Assembly (NCBI RefSeq): GCF_031624395.1
Contig: NZ_JAMQON010000007.1
Coordinates: forward strand, 62,001 to 126,000
Reading direction: 5' to 3'
DNA from: Halomicroarcula saliterrae
GTDB taxonomy: Archaea; Halobacteriota; Halobacteria; Halobacteriales; Haloarculaceae
DNA length: 64,000 bases
The translations under genes and the position numbers were made by a program. The notes beneath the pieces are model-generated. The model saw only the letters and a list, made by a program, of their open reading frames with translations, had not been told where the DNA came from and did not search any database. Of this stretch, positions 11,094-19,353 are shown piece by piece (position 1 is the stretch's first letter; every line of letters starts with the position of its first letter).

Positions 11094-11212
11094 ACTGGAG
11101 TTGGTTCGCTCACTTCCGATGGATTCGCCATCGGTGTTCGCAATCGCAAAGCGATTGCTCACTTCCGCGGGACGCCGGCGTCCCGCGATGTTCGCGAACC
11201 CGAAGGGTTCGT
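11094..11212 (-). repeat. Palindrome array downstream of the aminopeptidase gene
   Basis: Reading the minus strand after the aminopeptidase stop, there are four short palindromes: GAACCCTTCGGGTTC, CGCGGGACGCCGGCGTCCCG, AATCGCTTTGCGATT and GATGGCGAATCCATC. They are separated by recurring linkers: GCGAACA occurs twice and GGAAGTGAGC twice. The stems differ completely in sequence while the linkers are conserved, so this is a modular array and not a simple terminator. Related linkers occur in the arrays at 25.0 and 52.7 kb. Confidence 0.7.
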
Positions 11213-12295
11213 TCACTCCCAGACGAATCGGCCGTCTTCCTGCACCGTCTCCCCGTCGACCTCCAGTAGCGACCCCTCGCCCATCGTCGTGATGAGGTCC
11301 TCGTGGACCGCGCTCTCGTTGCCGGACACCCCCGCGGGCAGGCAGGCGTCGTACGCGCGACCCAGCGCGAGGTGGACGGTGCCGCCCATCTTCTCGTCGA
11401 AGAGGATGTTGTCGGTGATACGGTCGACGCCGCGGTTCATGCCGATGCCGAGCTCGCCCAGCCGTCGTGATCCCCCGTCGGTCTCGATGACCTCCTCGAC
11501 GACGCCCGCGCCCTGCTCGGCCGAGAAGTCGACGACGACGCCGTCCTTGAACGTCAGTTTCACGTCCCGGACCCGCTGGCCCTGTATCGTCATCGGCACG
11601 TCGAACGTGACGACGCCGGCGGTGTCGGCCGGAGCGGTAAAGACCTCGCCCGAGGGGAGGTTGTGGGAGTCGTAGGCGACGCTGGCCGCGGAGTTGACCG
11701 CCGTGCGCCCGCCGATGTCGAGCGTGAGGTCGGTGCCGTCGGCGCGGATGCGGACCGTCTCGCCGTCGTCGAGGATACCCTTCAACCGGGCCTGCTCCTC
11801 GGCCAGCGATTCCCAGTCCCGCAGCGTCGCGTCGTAGACGAAGTCCTGATACGCCGCGTAGGCCATCCCGGCCTGCTGGGCCATCGCCCGCGTCGGGTGC
11901 TGAGTGGAGACCCAGTCGGTGTCCAGCCGCGCCTCGCGGATGGCCTGGCGCGCCTTCGAGTGGGCCTGCCGGCGCCCGCCCGGCACGTCGGCACTCCCCG
12001 CGGTGTTGTTCGACCCCTTGAGAATCAGGACGCTGTCCGCCCGCTCGTACAGCGCCAGTTCGTAGTCGGGGTCCGTCTCGAACTCGCCGTCGCCCGCCCG
12101 GAGATAGGCCCGCTGGAGTTCGGGCGAGCGGTAGGTCGCGAGCAGGTTCGCGCCCGTCTCGCCGAGTCGCTCGGCGACGGCGACGCCCAGGTCGTGTGCG
12201 CCCTCTCCGACCTCGACGACGACGTCGTCGCCGGCCTCGATGCGAGCGCTCCACTCGACGAGCGTGCGTGCGTGGTCGCGTATCCGGTCGTCCAT
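11213..12295 (-). CDS. Aminopeptidase, M29 family
   Basis: Metallo-aminopeptidase of family M29 (thermophilic aminopeptidase T/AmpS type), which removes N-terminal residues from peptides in the cytoplasm. The start is the ATG at 12295 (MDDRIRDHARTLVEWS), giving 360 residues, close to family length; the longer frame is not supported. M29 signatures are the N-terminal ADSVLILKGSNNT, RLKGILDDGETVRIRADGTDL, the metal-site segment GELGIGMNRGVDRITDNILFD, and GGTVHLALGRAYD with a conserved His. The stop runs directly into the palindrome array. Confidence 0.9.
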   Translation of the reverse strand: MDDRIRDHARTLVEWSARIEAGDDVVVEVGEGAHDLGVAVAERLGETGANLLATYRSPELQRAYLRAGDGEFETDPDYELALYERADSVLILKGSNNTAGSADVPGGRRQAHSKARQAIREARLDTDWVSTQHPTRAMAQQAGMAYAAYQDFVYDATLRDWESLAEEQARLKGILDDGETVRIRADGTDLTLDIGGRTAVNSAASVAYDSHNLPSGEVFTAPADTAGVVTFDVPMTIQGQRVRDVKLTFKDGVVVDFSAEQGAGVVEEVIETDGGSRRLGELGIGMNRGVDRITDNILFDEKMGGTVHLALGRAYDACLPAGVSGNESAVHEDLITTMGEGSLLEVDGETVQEDGRFVWE

Positions 12296-12477
12296 GGGCG
12301 TGGGGAGGGTGGCTGGGGTGGAAAGGGTACCGCCCAGCGGCGACCGCGCGGCCGGGCTTCGAGAGTCCGGGCACCTCGCGGAACCGAACGGACGCACAGC
12401 CGGCAAGACGGAACAGAATTGGGGGTAAATCTGGCAATCGCTTATCCGAACCCTCGACAATCATACCATGAGTATAC

Positions 12478-12891
12478 ATGGGACTGCTCGACGCACTTGT
12501 CGGTGGCTCGGACGCCACCGCGGAGACGGAGAACAGGTACGCGATACTGCTGAGCGCGGGCCCCGAGGACGCCCCAGTCGCCAACAACGGCTTCAACTAC
12601 GCGCTGGAGTTCGACGACGCCGGCTACGAGGTCCAGGTGTTCCTCGACGGGCAGGCGACCAAGTGGCCCTCGGCGTTCGAGGAGAACCCCGACCTCCCCT
12701 TCAGCTACGACTGGGAACAGATAGAACAGCGGGGGCTGCTCGCCGGCGCCTGTGGCTACTGTGCGAACGCGTTCGACGTCGTCGACTCCTGTGAGCGGTC
12801 GGGCATCGACCTCCTCAGCGACGAGACGGAACACGCCCCGTCGGTCGCGGAGCTGGCCGACGATGGGTACGAGATGTTGACTATCGGGTAG
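12478..12891 (+). CDS. DsrE family protein
   Basis: A 137-residue protein with the DsrE/DsrF-like fold: AILLSAGPEDAPVANNGFNYAL at the start of the domain, YEVQVFLDGQAT in the middle, and a cysteine-bearing GACGYCANAF segment near residues 88-97. Family members carry or sense sulfur, or act as small soluble accessory proteins. The first 20 residues are a low-complexity extension. A second ATG in another frame lies 10 nt upstream. It is a single gene with its own promoter. Confidence 0.8.
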   Translation: MGLLDALVGGSDATAETENRYAILLSAGPEDAPVANNGFNYALEFDDAGYEVQVFLDGQATKWPSAFEENPDLPFSYDWEQIEQRGLLAGACGYCANAFDVVDSCERSGIDLLSDETEHAPSVAELADDGYEMLTIG

Positions 12892-12949
12892 GGAGTCCCG
12901 CGACGGTCCGAACCGCAACCCCTACCTGCCCGCTCACTGAGCCTGACGT

Positions 12950-13849
12950 ATGGAACTTGGCGTCATCGGACTCGGACGCATGGGGCGTATCGTCGTCGAC
13001 CGCGTGCTCGCCGCGGGCCACGAGGTAGTCGTCTTCGATATCGACGAGGAAGCGGTCGCAGACGCCGCCGACGCGGGCGCTCGCCCGGCGGAGTCCATTC
13101 CCGACGTCGCGCAGTCGCTGTCGGGCGAGAAACGCATCTGGCTGATGGTCCCCGCTGGCGACCCCGTCGACGCGGCGCTTTCCGAACTCGACGGGCACGT
13201 CGAGGGCGACGACATCGTCGTCGACGGGGGGAACTCCCACTTCGAGGACTCGGTCCGCCGCGCGGCCAGGACCGACGCGACCTATCTGGACTGTGGGACC
13301 TCCGGCGGTCCCGCGAGCGCCGAGTCCGGCTTCTCGCTGATGGTCGGCGGCAAGCAGTGGGCCTACGACGAACTCGTCCCCGTCTTCGACGCCGTCGCCA
13401 CGGGACCCGACGGTCACGACCGCATGGGCCCGGCGGGCTCTGGCCACTACGTGAAGATGGTCCACAACGGCGTCGAGTACGCGCTGATGCAGACCTACGG
13501 CGAGGGGTTCGAGCTGCTGGCCAACGGCCGCTACGACCTCGACCTCGAAGCCGTCGCGCGAACGTGGAACAACGGCGCCGTCATCCGGTCGTGGCTGCTG
13601 GAGCTGTGTGAGGAGGCGTTCCGCGAGGAGGGGAACAGCCTGGGCACCGTCGCCGACCGCGTCGAGGGCGGCTCGACGGGAACCTGGACCGTCCAGGAGG
13701 CTCTCGAACAGGAGGTCCCGGTGCCGCTCATCTACCAGGCGCTGGGCGAACGCTTCGGCTCGCGGGCCGACGACGGCCGCTTCTCCCGGCGGCTCGCGAA
13801 CCGGCTACGCTACGGCTTCGGTCGCCACGAGGTCCCCCGCAGGGAGTGA
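12950..13849 (+). CDS. gnd: 6-phosphogluconate dehydrogenase (decarboxylating), short archaeal type
   Basis: Oxidative decarboxylation of 6-phosphogluconate to ribulose 5-phosphate in the oxidative pentose phosphate pathway used by haloarchaea. The 299 residues match the short GndA-type enzymes, not the ~470-residue form. The nucleotide fold is GVIGLGRMGR. The signature DCGTSGGPASAESGFSLMVGG and the catalytic KMVHNGVEYALMQTYGEGFELL (Lys plus Asn) are intact. It follows the DsrE gene by 58 nt on the same strand. Confidence 0.93.
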   Translation: MELGVIGLGRMGRIVVDRVLAAGHEVVVFDIDEEAVADAADAGARPAESIPDVAQSLSGEKRIWLMVPAGDPVDAALSELDGHVEGDDIVVDGGNSHFEDSVRRAARTDATYLDCGTSGGPASAESGFSLMVGGKQWAYDELVPVFDAVATGPDGHDRMGPAGSGHYVKMVHNGVEYALMQTYGEGFELLANGRYDLDLEAVARTWNNGAVIRSWLLELCEEAFREEGNSLGTVADRVEGGSTGTWTVQEALEQEVPVPLIYQALGERFGSRADDGRFSRRLANRLRYGFGRHEVPRRE

Positions 13850-13875
13850 GCAATCGTCGGCGTCACATCCGAGGG

Positions 13876-14292
13876 TCACGGGCCGTATGTCGCCATGATT
13901 CGCGTCTCATCGTTTCGTTCCCACAGCAGCGTGACCGCATCGTTGGGCCCGGCCTCGACGGTCGTACTGTCCCCCTCTGTGACGGTTCCATCCCCGTCTT
14001 GCCACTGATGTTGCGCGTAGTCGACTTCGATGGTGAGACGTGATGCGTCGACTGAGTCGCCGCCATCGTGCGTGATGGCCAGTTCGCCCGAGGACGCGTT
14101 CGTCGCTGTGTAATCGAACTCCCAGCTCGCCTGTGGCGCGGACGCGGCCCCACCGTCACCGAACCCGAGGACGAACGAGGCGACGACCGCCGCGAGGATG
14201 AGCAAAAGCGGAATTATCACGGCGAGCAGTCCGAGCCCGATAAGAATCTTCACACCCGTACCGAGACCGGACCACTGCTCTCTGAACCCCAT
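13876..14292 (-). CDS. Pilin-like secreted membrane protein
   Basis: A 138-residue protein from the ATG at 14292 (MGFREQWSGLGTG). It has one strongly hydrophobic segment (ILIGLGLLAVIIPLLLILAAVVASFVLG, split here as residues about 16-43). A small beta-rich outer domain (SWEFDYTATNASSGELAITHDGG) follows, typical of haloarchaeal type IV pilin-like proteins. No clear SPI/PibD cleavage motif (KGQ before the helix) is visible, so true pilin processing is not assured. It may simply be a tail-out surface protein. Confidence 0.65.
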   Translation of the reverse strand: MGFREQWSGLGTGVKILIGLGLLAVIIPLLLILAAVVASFVLGFGDGGAASAPQASWEFDYTATNASSGELAITHDGGDSVDASRLTIEVDYAQHQWQDGDGTVTEGDSTTVEAGPNDAVTLLWERNDETRIMATYGP

Positions 14293-14410
14293 AAATACCG
14301 AACTGAGTGGTCGAAATAAAGCGTTTCGGTCAGCGTCCGGATTCACCGTCGGCCGACGACACGACCGAAAAAACAACAGCTAATTAAATCAGTACTCCAA
14401 AGCGTCGCAC

Positions 14411-14992
14411 ATGGTATCACTCGTAGGCGTCCTCTCCGGGCTCACGCTTACCCTCATCGTCGTAGCCTTACACTACGCGAAGGGGACCGGCTGGGAGGCA
14501 CCGGAGGACATCTCACAGGAGGTCCTCGAACAGCGCGCCGCGACGGTGCCGGAGACGGAGTTCCCGGAGCCGTACAACCGCGGTATCGGTGGCGGCGGCG
14601 CAGCGGCGATTCCGGCCGGCGAGGCCGAGGGCGAGCTCGGCGAGTCCGAGGAGGAGGAAGAGGAAGCCGGCTTCGACCCCGACGACATCGCCGACGACGA
14701 GGTCGAGTACTACGAAATCGAGTTCGCGAAAGAGGGCGAGACCATCGAGGTCGCCAACAACGAGACGCTGCTCGACGCCGGCGAAGAGGAGGGCTGGGAC
14801 CTCCCCTACGCCTGCCGCGAGGGCCAGTGTATCTCCTGTGCCGGCCAGGTTACCGACGGCCCGGCCGAGGAGTACGTCCGCCACAGCCAGAACGACTCGC
14901 TGATGGACGACGACATGGAGGAGGGCTACTGTCTCACCTGTGTCGCCTACCCGACACAGGAGTTCACCTTGGAGACGAGCGAATCGCCGTAG
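14411..14992 (+). CDS. Membrane-tethered 2Fe-2S ferredoxin
   Basis: A plant-type ferredoxin of 193 residues. An N-terminal transmembrane helix (about residues 4-22) is followed by a very acidic linker (residues 70-100). The 2Fe-2S domain after it has ligands C135, C140 and C143 in ACREGQCISCAG and C174 in GYCLTC. The halophilic insertion and acidic surface match haloarchaeal ferredoxins. The helix suggests electron delivery at the inner membrane face. It is a lone gene with no clear redox partner nearby. Confidence 0.9.
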   Translation: MVSLVGVLSGLTLTLIVVALHYAKGTGWEAPEDISQEVLEQRAATVPETEFPEPYNRGIGGGGAAAIPAGEAEGELGESEEEEEEAGFDPDDIADDEVEYYEIEFAKEGETIEVANNETLLDAGEEEGWDLPYACREGQCISCAGQVTDGPAEEYVRHSQNDSLMDDDMEEGYCLTCVAYPTQEFTLETSESP

Positions 14993-15033
14993 CTGGGAAA
15001 TTTTCATCTGTCTGTCGCGACTACGTTCGGTGA

Positions 15034-15106
15034 GGGCGGCTAGTTCAGTGGACAGAACGCCTGGTTCCGGACCAGATGGTCGGGGGTTCGAATCCCTCGC
15101 CGCCCG
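15034..15106 (+). tRNA. tRNA-Arg (anticodon CCG)
   Basis: A 73-nt cloverleaf. The acceptor stem GGGCGGC/GCCGCCC is perfect. The D arm is GTTC...GAAC, and the anticodon loop TTCCGGA has CCG at the anticodon. The T arm is GGGGG-TTCGAAT-CCCTC and the discriminator is G. The outermost anticodon-stem pair is a C-A mismatch. No intron and no encoded CCA are present. Confidence 0.95.
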
Positions 15107-15243
15107 TGCAGTGAGACGGAGAGCAACGCGACCCGTCGAGCCAACCGGCAGCGAGGATTCGAACCCGGGGAGTCACAGCCCGGGACGCGAGCGGAGCGAG
15201 CGACCCGGAATGTCTCCGCTCGGTTCGAATCCCTCGCCACCCG
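15085..15243. repeat. Duplicated tRNA-Arg 3' end (att-like) with an inverted T-arm copy
   Basis: The last 22 nt of the tRNA (15085-15106, GGTTCGAATCCCTCGCCGCC...) recur in direct orientation at 15222-15243 with one mismatch. A shorter inverted copy, GCGAGGATTCGAACCC, lies at 15151-15166. Duplicated tRNA 3' ends are the usual footprint of tyrosine-recombinase integration. Only 115 bp separate the copies and no integrase is present, so this looks like an excision scar or decayed attachment site. Confidence 0.6.
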
Positions 15244-15512
15244 CCCTGTCACCACAGGAGCCGAGCTGGTGGAGTGGGACGCGAACCGGTCGCGCACAGC
15301 ACGGGGTCGACGAGAGTCTGGCGAAACTCGCCGATGTCCCCCGTTGCACGCGCCGTTTAGTTAAAAATCCGAACATCTCGCGGCCGTCCCGGACGGGTGG
15401 ATTGGAGTGGTGAACTGGGCGAGACCAACTGCTGCAAGCACGGCTGTAACATAGTAGTGATTCTTGAGCAACATATATTAGTTGCGTAGGCCAAGATAGA
15501 GACGACCAACAA
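15244..15512. other. Intergenic region with promoter of the HTH gene
   Basis: No gene is supported here. The right end becomes AT-rich, and ACATATATTAG at about 15470-15480 is a good TATA candidate for the gene starting at 15513. The left part is GC-rich debris next to the tRNA repeat. Confidence 0.5.
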
Positions 15513-15914
15513 ATGACTCCCTCTGAAGAACGAACGACCGGCCTCACTCTCTCCATCTCGGAAAGCGATAGCAGCTATCCGCCGCCCGACGACCTCTTTA
15601 GAGCGCTGGCAAACCGCAAGCGCCGCCACCTCCTGACGGCGCTGCCGGCCCAGTCGGCGATGTCGCTCGACGAACTCACGGATATCCTCGCCGGCTGGCA
15701 GACCACGACTGACGGCCCCGTCGGGCCCGACGAGTGGGCGAAAGTCAAGATCGAACTCGTACACGCACATCTGCCGCTGCTCGCCGACGCGGACCTCATC
15801 ACCTACGAGGACGGGGAGGTAGAGCGCGTCTCGTACCCGGAGCCGGTCGAAGAGCTAGTGACGTTCGCAGGCGAGTACGAGGAGGTGACCGCGGGGGACG
15901 GCCCCCGCTCATGA
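15513..15914 (+). CDS. Haloarchaeal helix-turn-helix protein (DUF7344-type)
   Basis: A 133-residue protein with the haloarchaeal winged-helix pattern PPDDLFRALANRKRRHLLTAL at residues about 23-44, followed by a basic-acidic wing and LLADADLITYEDGEVER. This matches the domain often annotated DUF7344. Its stop overlaps the start of the DICT-domain gene (ATGA), so the two are co-translated. The pair probably forms a sensor-regulator module in which this protein binds DNA. Confidence 0.8.
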   Translation: MTPSEERTTGLTLSISESDSSYPPPDDLFRALANRKRRHLLTALPAQSAMSLDELTDILAGWQTTTDGPVGPDEWAKVKIELVHAHLPLLADADLITYEDGEVERVSYPEPVEELVTFAGEYEEVTAGDGPRS

Positions 15915-16618
15915 GCTTCGGGGAGATCTTATCGGACATCTCCGGCCGAGAGAAACAGGTCATCGTCTACGCGCCCGACGACACCGGCACCGACCTCGCG
16001 GAGGTGCTGGCGACGCGGAACCTCACTATCGACCACCGGCGGCTCCCGTCGATCAGCAGCGAATCCTTCGTCATCATTCGGGACGGCGGGGAGTTCCAGG
16101 GCGCGATGTCGCTGCCCGACCTGCTGGAGTTCATCTCGCCGCCGATTCGTCGGCCCCAGAACCTCGACGCGCTCGCCCCGAAACACCGGGCGGTGTACGA
16201 GTTGCTCGACGACACCGTCTTCGTCTCGCTGGACCGTCGACAGCTGCTCGCCACTTCCCGCGAGCTCGAGGACCGGGCGTGGCGCACCGGGCGTGGCCGC
16301 CTCCGCGCCGGGTTCCAGCGGGCGGACGCCTTCGAGGCCCAGACCGACGTCTACCGCGAGCTGTCGGCCACCGACATCGATATCGACGTCTACGTGCCCG
16401 GGGGCGTTTCGGGAGCCCCGCTTGATGACACACCCGTGACGGTCCACACTGACCCGGACAGCGACCTGGACCGCTACTGGTTCGTCCTGTTCGACGACGG
16501 GGCGAGCGGGGCCCAGAACTGCGCGCTCATCGCCAGAGAGACCGAGGGCGGGAAATATCAGGGCGTCTGGACCTACAATCCGGAACTGGTCGCACAGGCG
16601 TTCGAGGCCGTCGGGTAG
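15911..16618 (+). CDS. DICT sensory domain protein
   Basis: A 235-residue soluble protein beginning MSFGEILSDISGREKQVIVYAP. It carries a DICT domain, a small sensory module named from its occurrence with diguanylate cyclases and two-component systems. Recognisable segments are RFRAGFQRADAFEAQ-like RLRAGFQRADAFEAQ and the C-terminal DRYWFVLFDDGASGAQNCALIA. It is translationally coupled to the HTH gene, which suggests the sensed signal is passed to that regulator. The ligand is unknown. Confidence 0.82.
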   Translation: MSFGEILSDISGREKQVIVYAPDDTGTDLAEVLATRNLTIDHRRLPSISSESFVIIRDGGEFQGAMSLPDLLEFISPPIRRPQNLDALAPKHRAVYELLDDTVFVSLDRRQLLATSRELEDRAWRTGRGRLRAGFQRADAFEAQTDVYRELSATDIDIDVYVPGGVSGAPLDDTPVTVHTDPDSDLDRYWFVLFDDGASGAQNCALIARETEGGKYQGVWTYNPELVAQAFEAVG

Positions 16619-17311
16619 TCACCCCTCGTAGGCCCGCTCAATGTCGGACTTCGCCTGCGGGAGGACCTGCTTTTCCGCCCGGCGCATCGACCGCAGCGCC
16701 TCGTCGGTGAACTCCACCTCCAGCGTCGGGAGCGCCCGGGCGAGCACGCCGAGGACGTCGCCGGGGTCTATCTCCAGTTCGAAGGCGAAGGCGTCCCGCT
16801 CTTCCCGGAGCGGCGTGCTGAACACGAAATGCTCCTCGACCATGGCGAGGGCCGGCTCGCGGTCGTAGGCCGCAACGACGGCCTCGAAGAAGTCGTCGCT
16901 GTCGGCCGCGACGAGCGGCGCGAGGGCGTCACCGAAGGCGTGCTGGCGGGCGAGCAGCCGCTCCCGAATCGCCTCGCGTCGCTCCCCGCGGACCTCCTGC
17001 CGGAGCGAGTCCCAGTAGAGGTCCCGGGCCAGCACTTCGTCGGCGTACGCCTCGAAGGAGGCGTCGGCGTCGGCGGCGTAGTCGAGCACGGGGTCGAACT
17101 GCCGGAGGATGGTCCGCTGGTACTCCCGGAGCTTCGGGCGGACGACGTGGCGCTCTAGAGGTCGGCTGTTCTTGAGCAGTTTGCTCACGGCGCGGGAGCG
17201 GCCGCTACGCGAGCCCCGCAGCACGGCCGCCACGTCGAAGGCGTGGTAGGTCTCGTCGACGAGGTCGGCGAGATACCGCTCGAACCCCTGCTCGACGGCG
17301 TCTCGGGTCAT
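16619..17311 (-). CDS. Conserved haloarchaeal hypothetical protein
   Basis: A 230-residue acidic, mostly helical protein from the ATG at 17311 (MTRDAVEQGFERYLADLVDETYHAF). Visible features are a basic patch (RGSRSGRSRAVSKLLKNSRPLERHVVRPKL) and long charged helices. There is no transmembrane segment and no catalytic motif that I recognise. It is convergent with the DICT gene and abuts its stop codon exactly. Confidence 0.75.
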   Translation of the reverse strand: MTRDAVEQGFERYLADLVDETYHAFDVAAVLRGSRSGRSRAVSKLLKNSRPLERHVVRPKLREYQRTILRQFDPVLDYAADADASFEAYADEVLARDLYWDSLRQEVRGERREAIRERLLARQHAFGDALAPLVAADSDDFFEAVVAAYDREPALAMVEEHFVFSTPLREERDAFAFELEIDPGDVLGVLARALPTLEVEFTDEALRSMRRAEKQVLPQAKSDIERAYEG

Positions 17312-17409
17312 ACACGTCCCTGCGGACTGCAGCGTCCTATCGTTTGTGCCGTCGACACACGGTGTCGACCTGCCGAACGACTTATGCCAGCGTCGGATAA
17401 TCACAGGAT

Positions 17410-17859
17410 ATGCCCCAGCGAATATCGAACTCGGAAGACCCGGTCGCGGCGGCGGGCGAGCGCGAGCTCGTCGTCGGCGGCGACCGGCCCATCCGCATCT
17501 CGACGGGTCACCGGCTCATGCACCACGACGGGAAGTGCTCGCGCCCGCACGGCCACAACTACGAGGTCACCGTCGAACTCACCGGCGAGCTCACCGCCGA
17601 CGGGTGGGTCGTCGACAAGGGCGAGGTCACCGCGGTCATCGACGAGTGGGACCACCGTTTTCTGCTGGAAGCGGGCGACCCGCTCGTCGAGGCCTTCAGG
17701 GAAAGCGGCGACGGCGACGCGCTCGTGGTGCTGGAGCAGCCGCCGACAGCCGAGGTGATGGCCGTGGTGCTCGAACAGCGACTGGCCGACCGACTCCCCG
17801 ACACCGTCTCCGACATCCGTGTCACGGTACGGGAGACGAGCGAGCTCTGTACGCGCTGA
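17410..17859 (+). CDS. queD: 6-carboxy-tetrahydropterin synthase
   Basis: First dedicated enzyme of the preQ0 pathway after GTP cyclohydrolase, converting dihydroneopterin triphosphate to 6-carboxy-tetrahydropterin. The zinc ligands are in TGHRLMHHDGKCSRPHGHNYEV (split: H in TGHRL, then HGH). The catalytic Cys is in GKCSRPHG, and Asp/His are in the DEWDHRFLL segment. It runs directly into queE (ATG overlaps TGA). The three que genes supply 7-cyano-7-deazaguanine for archaeosine at tRNA position 15. Confidence 0.93.
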   Translation: MPQRISNSEDPVAAAGERELVVGGDRPIRISTGHRLMHHDGKCSRPHGHNYEVTVELTGELTADGWVVDKGEVTAVIDEWDHRFLLEAGDPLVEAFRESGDGDALVVLEQPPTAEVMAVVLEQRLADRLPDTVSDIRVTVRETSELCTR

Positions 17860-18644
17860 TGCCGGTCGCGAGCGACACCGACGGGCTGGCAGAGGCCGTC
17901 GGCCGGAGCGCCGAGGCGAGCGAGGGCGACCTCCCGATCAACGAGCTGTTCCGCTCGCTGCAGGGCGAGGGCCGTCTGGCGGGCGTTCCCAGCGTCTTCG
18001 TCCGAACGAGCGGCTGTAACTTGCGGTGTTGGTTCTGTGACTCCTATCACACCTCCTGGGAGCCGACCGGCGACTGGTACAGCGTCGACGACGTCCTGGC
18101 GGCCGTCGACGAATACGACGCCGACCACGTCGTGTTGACCGGCGGCGAACCGCTGGTCCACGACGCCAGCGTCGCCCTCCTGGAGGCGCTGGCCGACCGG
18201 GGGTACCACACCACCGTCGAGACCAACGGCACCATCGCCGTCGACGCGCCCATCGACCTGGCGAGCGTGAGCCCCAAACTCGAATCGAGCACCCCGACCG
18301 CGGAGCGGGACCCGAAGGGCGACGGCGAGTGGGCCGACCGCCACGAGGCACGCCGGCTCGACGTGGACGTGCTGGCCGAGTTCGTCGAACGCTACGACAC
18401 GCAGCTGAAGTTCGTCGTCACGGGGCCCGACGACATGGGCGAAATCGAGGATGCGGTCGCCCGCGTGCGCGACGCGGCCGACGCCCCGGTGCCGGACGAC
18501 AGCGTGTTGCTGATGCCGGAAGGACAGACCCGCGAGCAGCTAACGGAGACCCGCCGCGTCGTCGCGGACCTGGCCCTGGAGTACGGCTACCGCTACACCC
18601 CCCGGCTCCACGTGGACCTCTGGAACGACGCGCCGGGCACCTGA
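17859..18644 (+). CDS. queE: 7-carboxy-7-deazaguanine synthase (radical SAM)
   Basis: Radical SAM enzyme that contracts the pterin ring of 6-carboxy-tetrahydropterin to 7-carboxy-7-deazaguanine. The 4Fe-4S motif is C53-x3-C57-x2-C60 in SGCNLRCWFC, preceded by the family signature NELFRSLQGEGRLAG. The glycine-rich SAM motif is VVLTGGEPLVH. The 261-residue length from the ATG at 17859 is normal. It is translationally coupled to queD and lies 7 nt before queC. Confidence 0.94.
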   Translation: MPVASDTDGLAEAVGRSAEASEGDLPINELFRSLQGEGRLAGVPSVFVRTSGCNLRCWFCDSYHTSWEPTGDWYSVDDVLAAVDEYDADHVVLTGGEPLVHDASVALLEALADRGYHTTVETNGTIAVDAPIDLASVSPKLESSTPTAERDPKGDGEWADRHEARRLDVDVLAEFVERYDTQLKFVVTGPDDMGEIEDAVARVRDAADAPVPDDSVLLMPEGQTREQLTETRRVVADLALEYGYRYTPRLHVDLWNDAPGT

Positions 18645-18651
18645 GACGACG

Positions 18652-19353
18652 ATGACTACCAACGACACCCGCGCTGTCGTGCTCGCCTCGGGCGGCATGG
18701 ACAGCGCCACGGCGGCCTACGAGGCACAGTCCCGCGGCTACGACCAGCTGTATCTCCTCCACACGAGCTACGGCCAGAACACGGCACAGCGCGAGTCCGA
18801 GTGTGCGACGGCGCTCGCCGACCACGTCGAGGCGGCCGATTTCTGTCACGTCGAGACGAGCCACCTCCAGCAGATAGGCGGCTCCTCGCTCACCGACGAC
18901 GAGATGGCCGTCGCGGACGCCGACGTCGACAGCGACGAGATACCCACCTCCTACGTCCCCTTCCGGAACGCGAACCTGCTGTCGATGGCCGTCTCCTACG
19001 CCGAGGCGAACGACTGTGGAGCCGTCTTCATCGGCGCCCACAGCGAGGACTTCTCCGGGTATCCGGACTGCCGGCCCGCCTTCTTCGAGGCGTTCCAGAC
19101 CGTGGTCGACGTGGGGACGAAACCCGACACCGACATCGAACTCGTCGCGCCATTCGTCGAGTGGTCGAAGACCGACATCGCCGAGCGCGGGCTGGAACTG
19201 GGGGTGCCCTACGAAGACACGTGGAGCTGTTACCGCAGCGACCAGCCCGCCTGCGGGACCTGTGACGCCTGTGCGTTCCGGCTGGCCGCGTTCCAGCGAC
19301 TGGGCGAACGCGACCCGGTGGCGTACGAACAGCGACCCGATTACGCCGACTGA
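18652..19353 (+). CDS. queC: 7-cyano-7-deazaguanine (preQ0) synthase
   Basis: ATP-dependent conversion of the carboxylate to the nitrile of preQ0. The PP-loop ATP motif is LASGGMDSATA near the N-terminus. A C-terminal zinc site uses SCYRSDQPACGTCDAC. It is the last gene of queD-queE-queC. Its final 13 bases overlap the 3' end of the convergent methylglyoxal synthase gene. Confidence 0.95.
   Translation: MTTNDTRAVVLASGGMDSATAAYEAQSRGYDQLYLLHTSYGQNTAQRESECATALADHVEAADFCHVETSHLQQIGGSSLTDDEMAVADADVDSDEIPTSYVPFRNANLLSMAVSYAEANDCGAVFIGAHSEDFSGYPDCRPAFFEAFQTVVDVGTKPDTDIELVAPFVEWSKTDIAERGLELGVPYEDTWSCYRSDQPACGTCDACAFRLAAFQRLGERDPVAYEQRPDYAD

Noticed and set aside
15040-15297. An 85-codon open frame on the minus strand across the tRNA
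   Set aside because: It is antisense to tRNA-Arg and its debris. The C-terminal GRRGIRTPDHLVRN pattern is the well-known artefact of reading a tRNA T-arm backwards.
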